Below are positions 5,245 through 5,291 of a stretch of 5,291 nucleotides of DNA, in pieces. Under the pieces are notes generated by a model that worked only from the letters and a program-made list of their open reading frames with translations, did no database searches and was not told the DNA's origin. Source of the stretch: an uncultured Bacillota bacterium (lineage in GTDB: Bacteria; Bacillota; Clostridia; UBA1381); assembly GCA_949297205.1 (NCBI GenBank), contig CASFSH010000096.1, positions 1-5,291 of the forward strand, given 5' to 3'. Within the stretch, counting starts at the first letter, position 1, and each line of letters begins with the position of its first letter. The translations under genes were made by a program, and so were the position numbers.

Positions 5245-5291
5245 ATGCTTGAGTTAATAAAACCAAATTATGAGCAGCTTACCTTTAGGCG
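5245..5291 (+). CDS. Start of a gene, possibly a GNAT-family acetyltransferase (partial)
   Basis: ATG is preceded by AGGAGGG (5233-5239), a strong ribosome binding site at good spacing. Only 15 codons are visible, reading MLELIKPNYEQLTFR, and the frame runs off the right edge. The opening resembles that of several small GNAT-type N-acetyltransferases, but 15 residues cannot prove it. A TATAAT at 5199-5204 could serve as its own -10 element; no good -35 element is visible 17 or 18 bases further upstream. Otherwise it may be read through from the promoter at 4939. Confidence 0.55.
   Translation, partial: MLELIKPNYEQLTFR

Overview
The window looks like chromosomal DNA of a low-G+C, endospore-forming Firmicute of the Clostridia type. 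The grounds are a full-length spoIVA (a gene restricted to spore formers), A/T-rich intergenic DNA, Gram-positive-style ribosome binding sites, and frequent GTG and TTG starts. I cannot name the species.

Left part (1-2391): the 3' end of an Rhs/YD-repeat polymorphic toxin locus. The window opens inside a large rhs gene. It contains the Rhs-associated core, ending at the DPTGL junction (275-289), and then a variable tip with a JAB/MPN-like metalloprotease signature (DUF4329-like). Two small lipoprotein genes in tandem follow (877-1221 and 1247-1615). They resemble each other and are the likely immunity genes. Directly after them lies a broken second copy of the Rhs core (about 1630-1732) whose toxin tip has been lost. 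After that, behind its own probable promoter, comes a cytosolic gene (1890-2291) that is probably an orphan immunity gene. A long hairpin terminator (2290-2391) closes the locus. This is the expected footprint of Rhs tip replacement with retention of old immunity genes.

Middle part (2392-4808): a sporulation transcription unit. spoIVA (2613-4091, 492 codons) encodes the ATPase that forms the basement layer of the spore coat. A DUF4163/DUF3298-type lipoprotein gene (4076-4765) overlaps its 3' end by 16 bases, and a clear intrinsic terminator (4772-4808) follows.

Right part (4809-5291): 436 bases with no convincing protein gene. They contain a near-perfect housekeeping promoter (TTGACA, 17 bases, TATAAT; 4939-4967). 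It points into a compact segment with mutually crossing complementary stretches, which I interpret as a structured non-coding RNA, possibly of the raiA-motif class. The window ends in the first 15 codons of a gene with a strong ribosome binding site that may encode a GNAT-type acetyltransferase.

The most noteworthy items are the putative structured RNA, the tandem lipoprotein immunity genes next to a JAB-type Rhs tip, and the Rhs-core fragment with an exact 87-base internal deletion between 8-base repeats.
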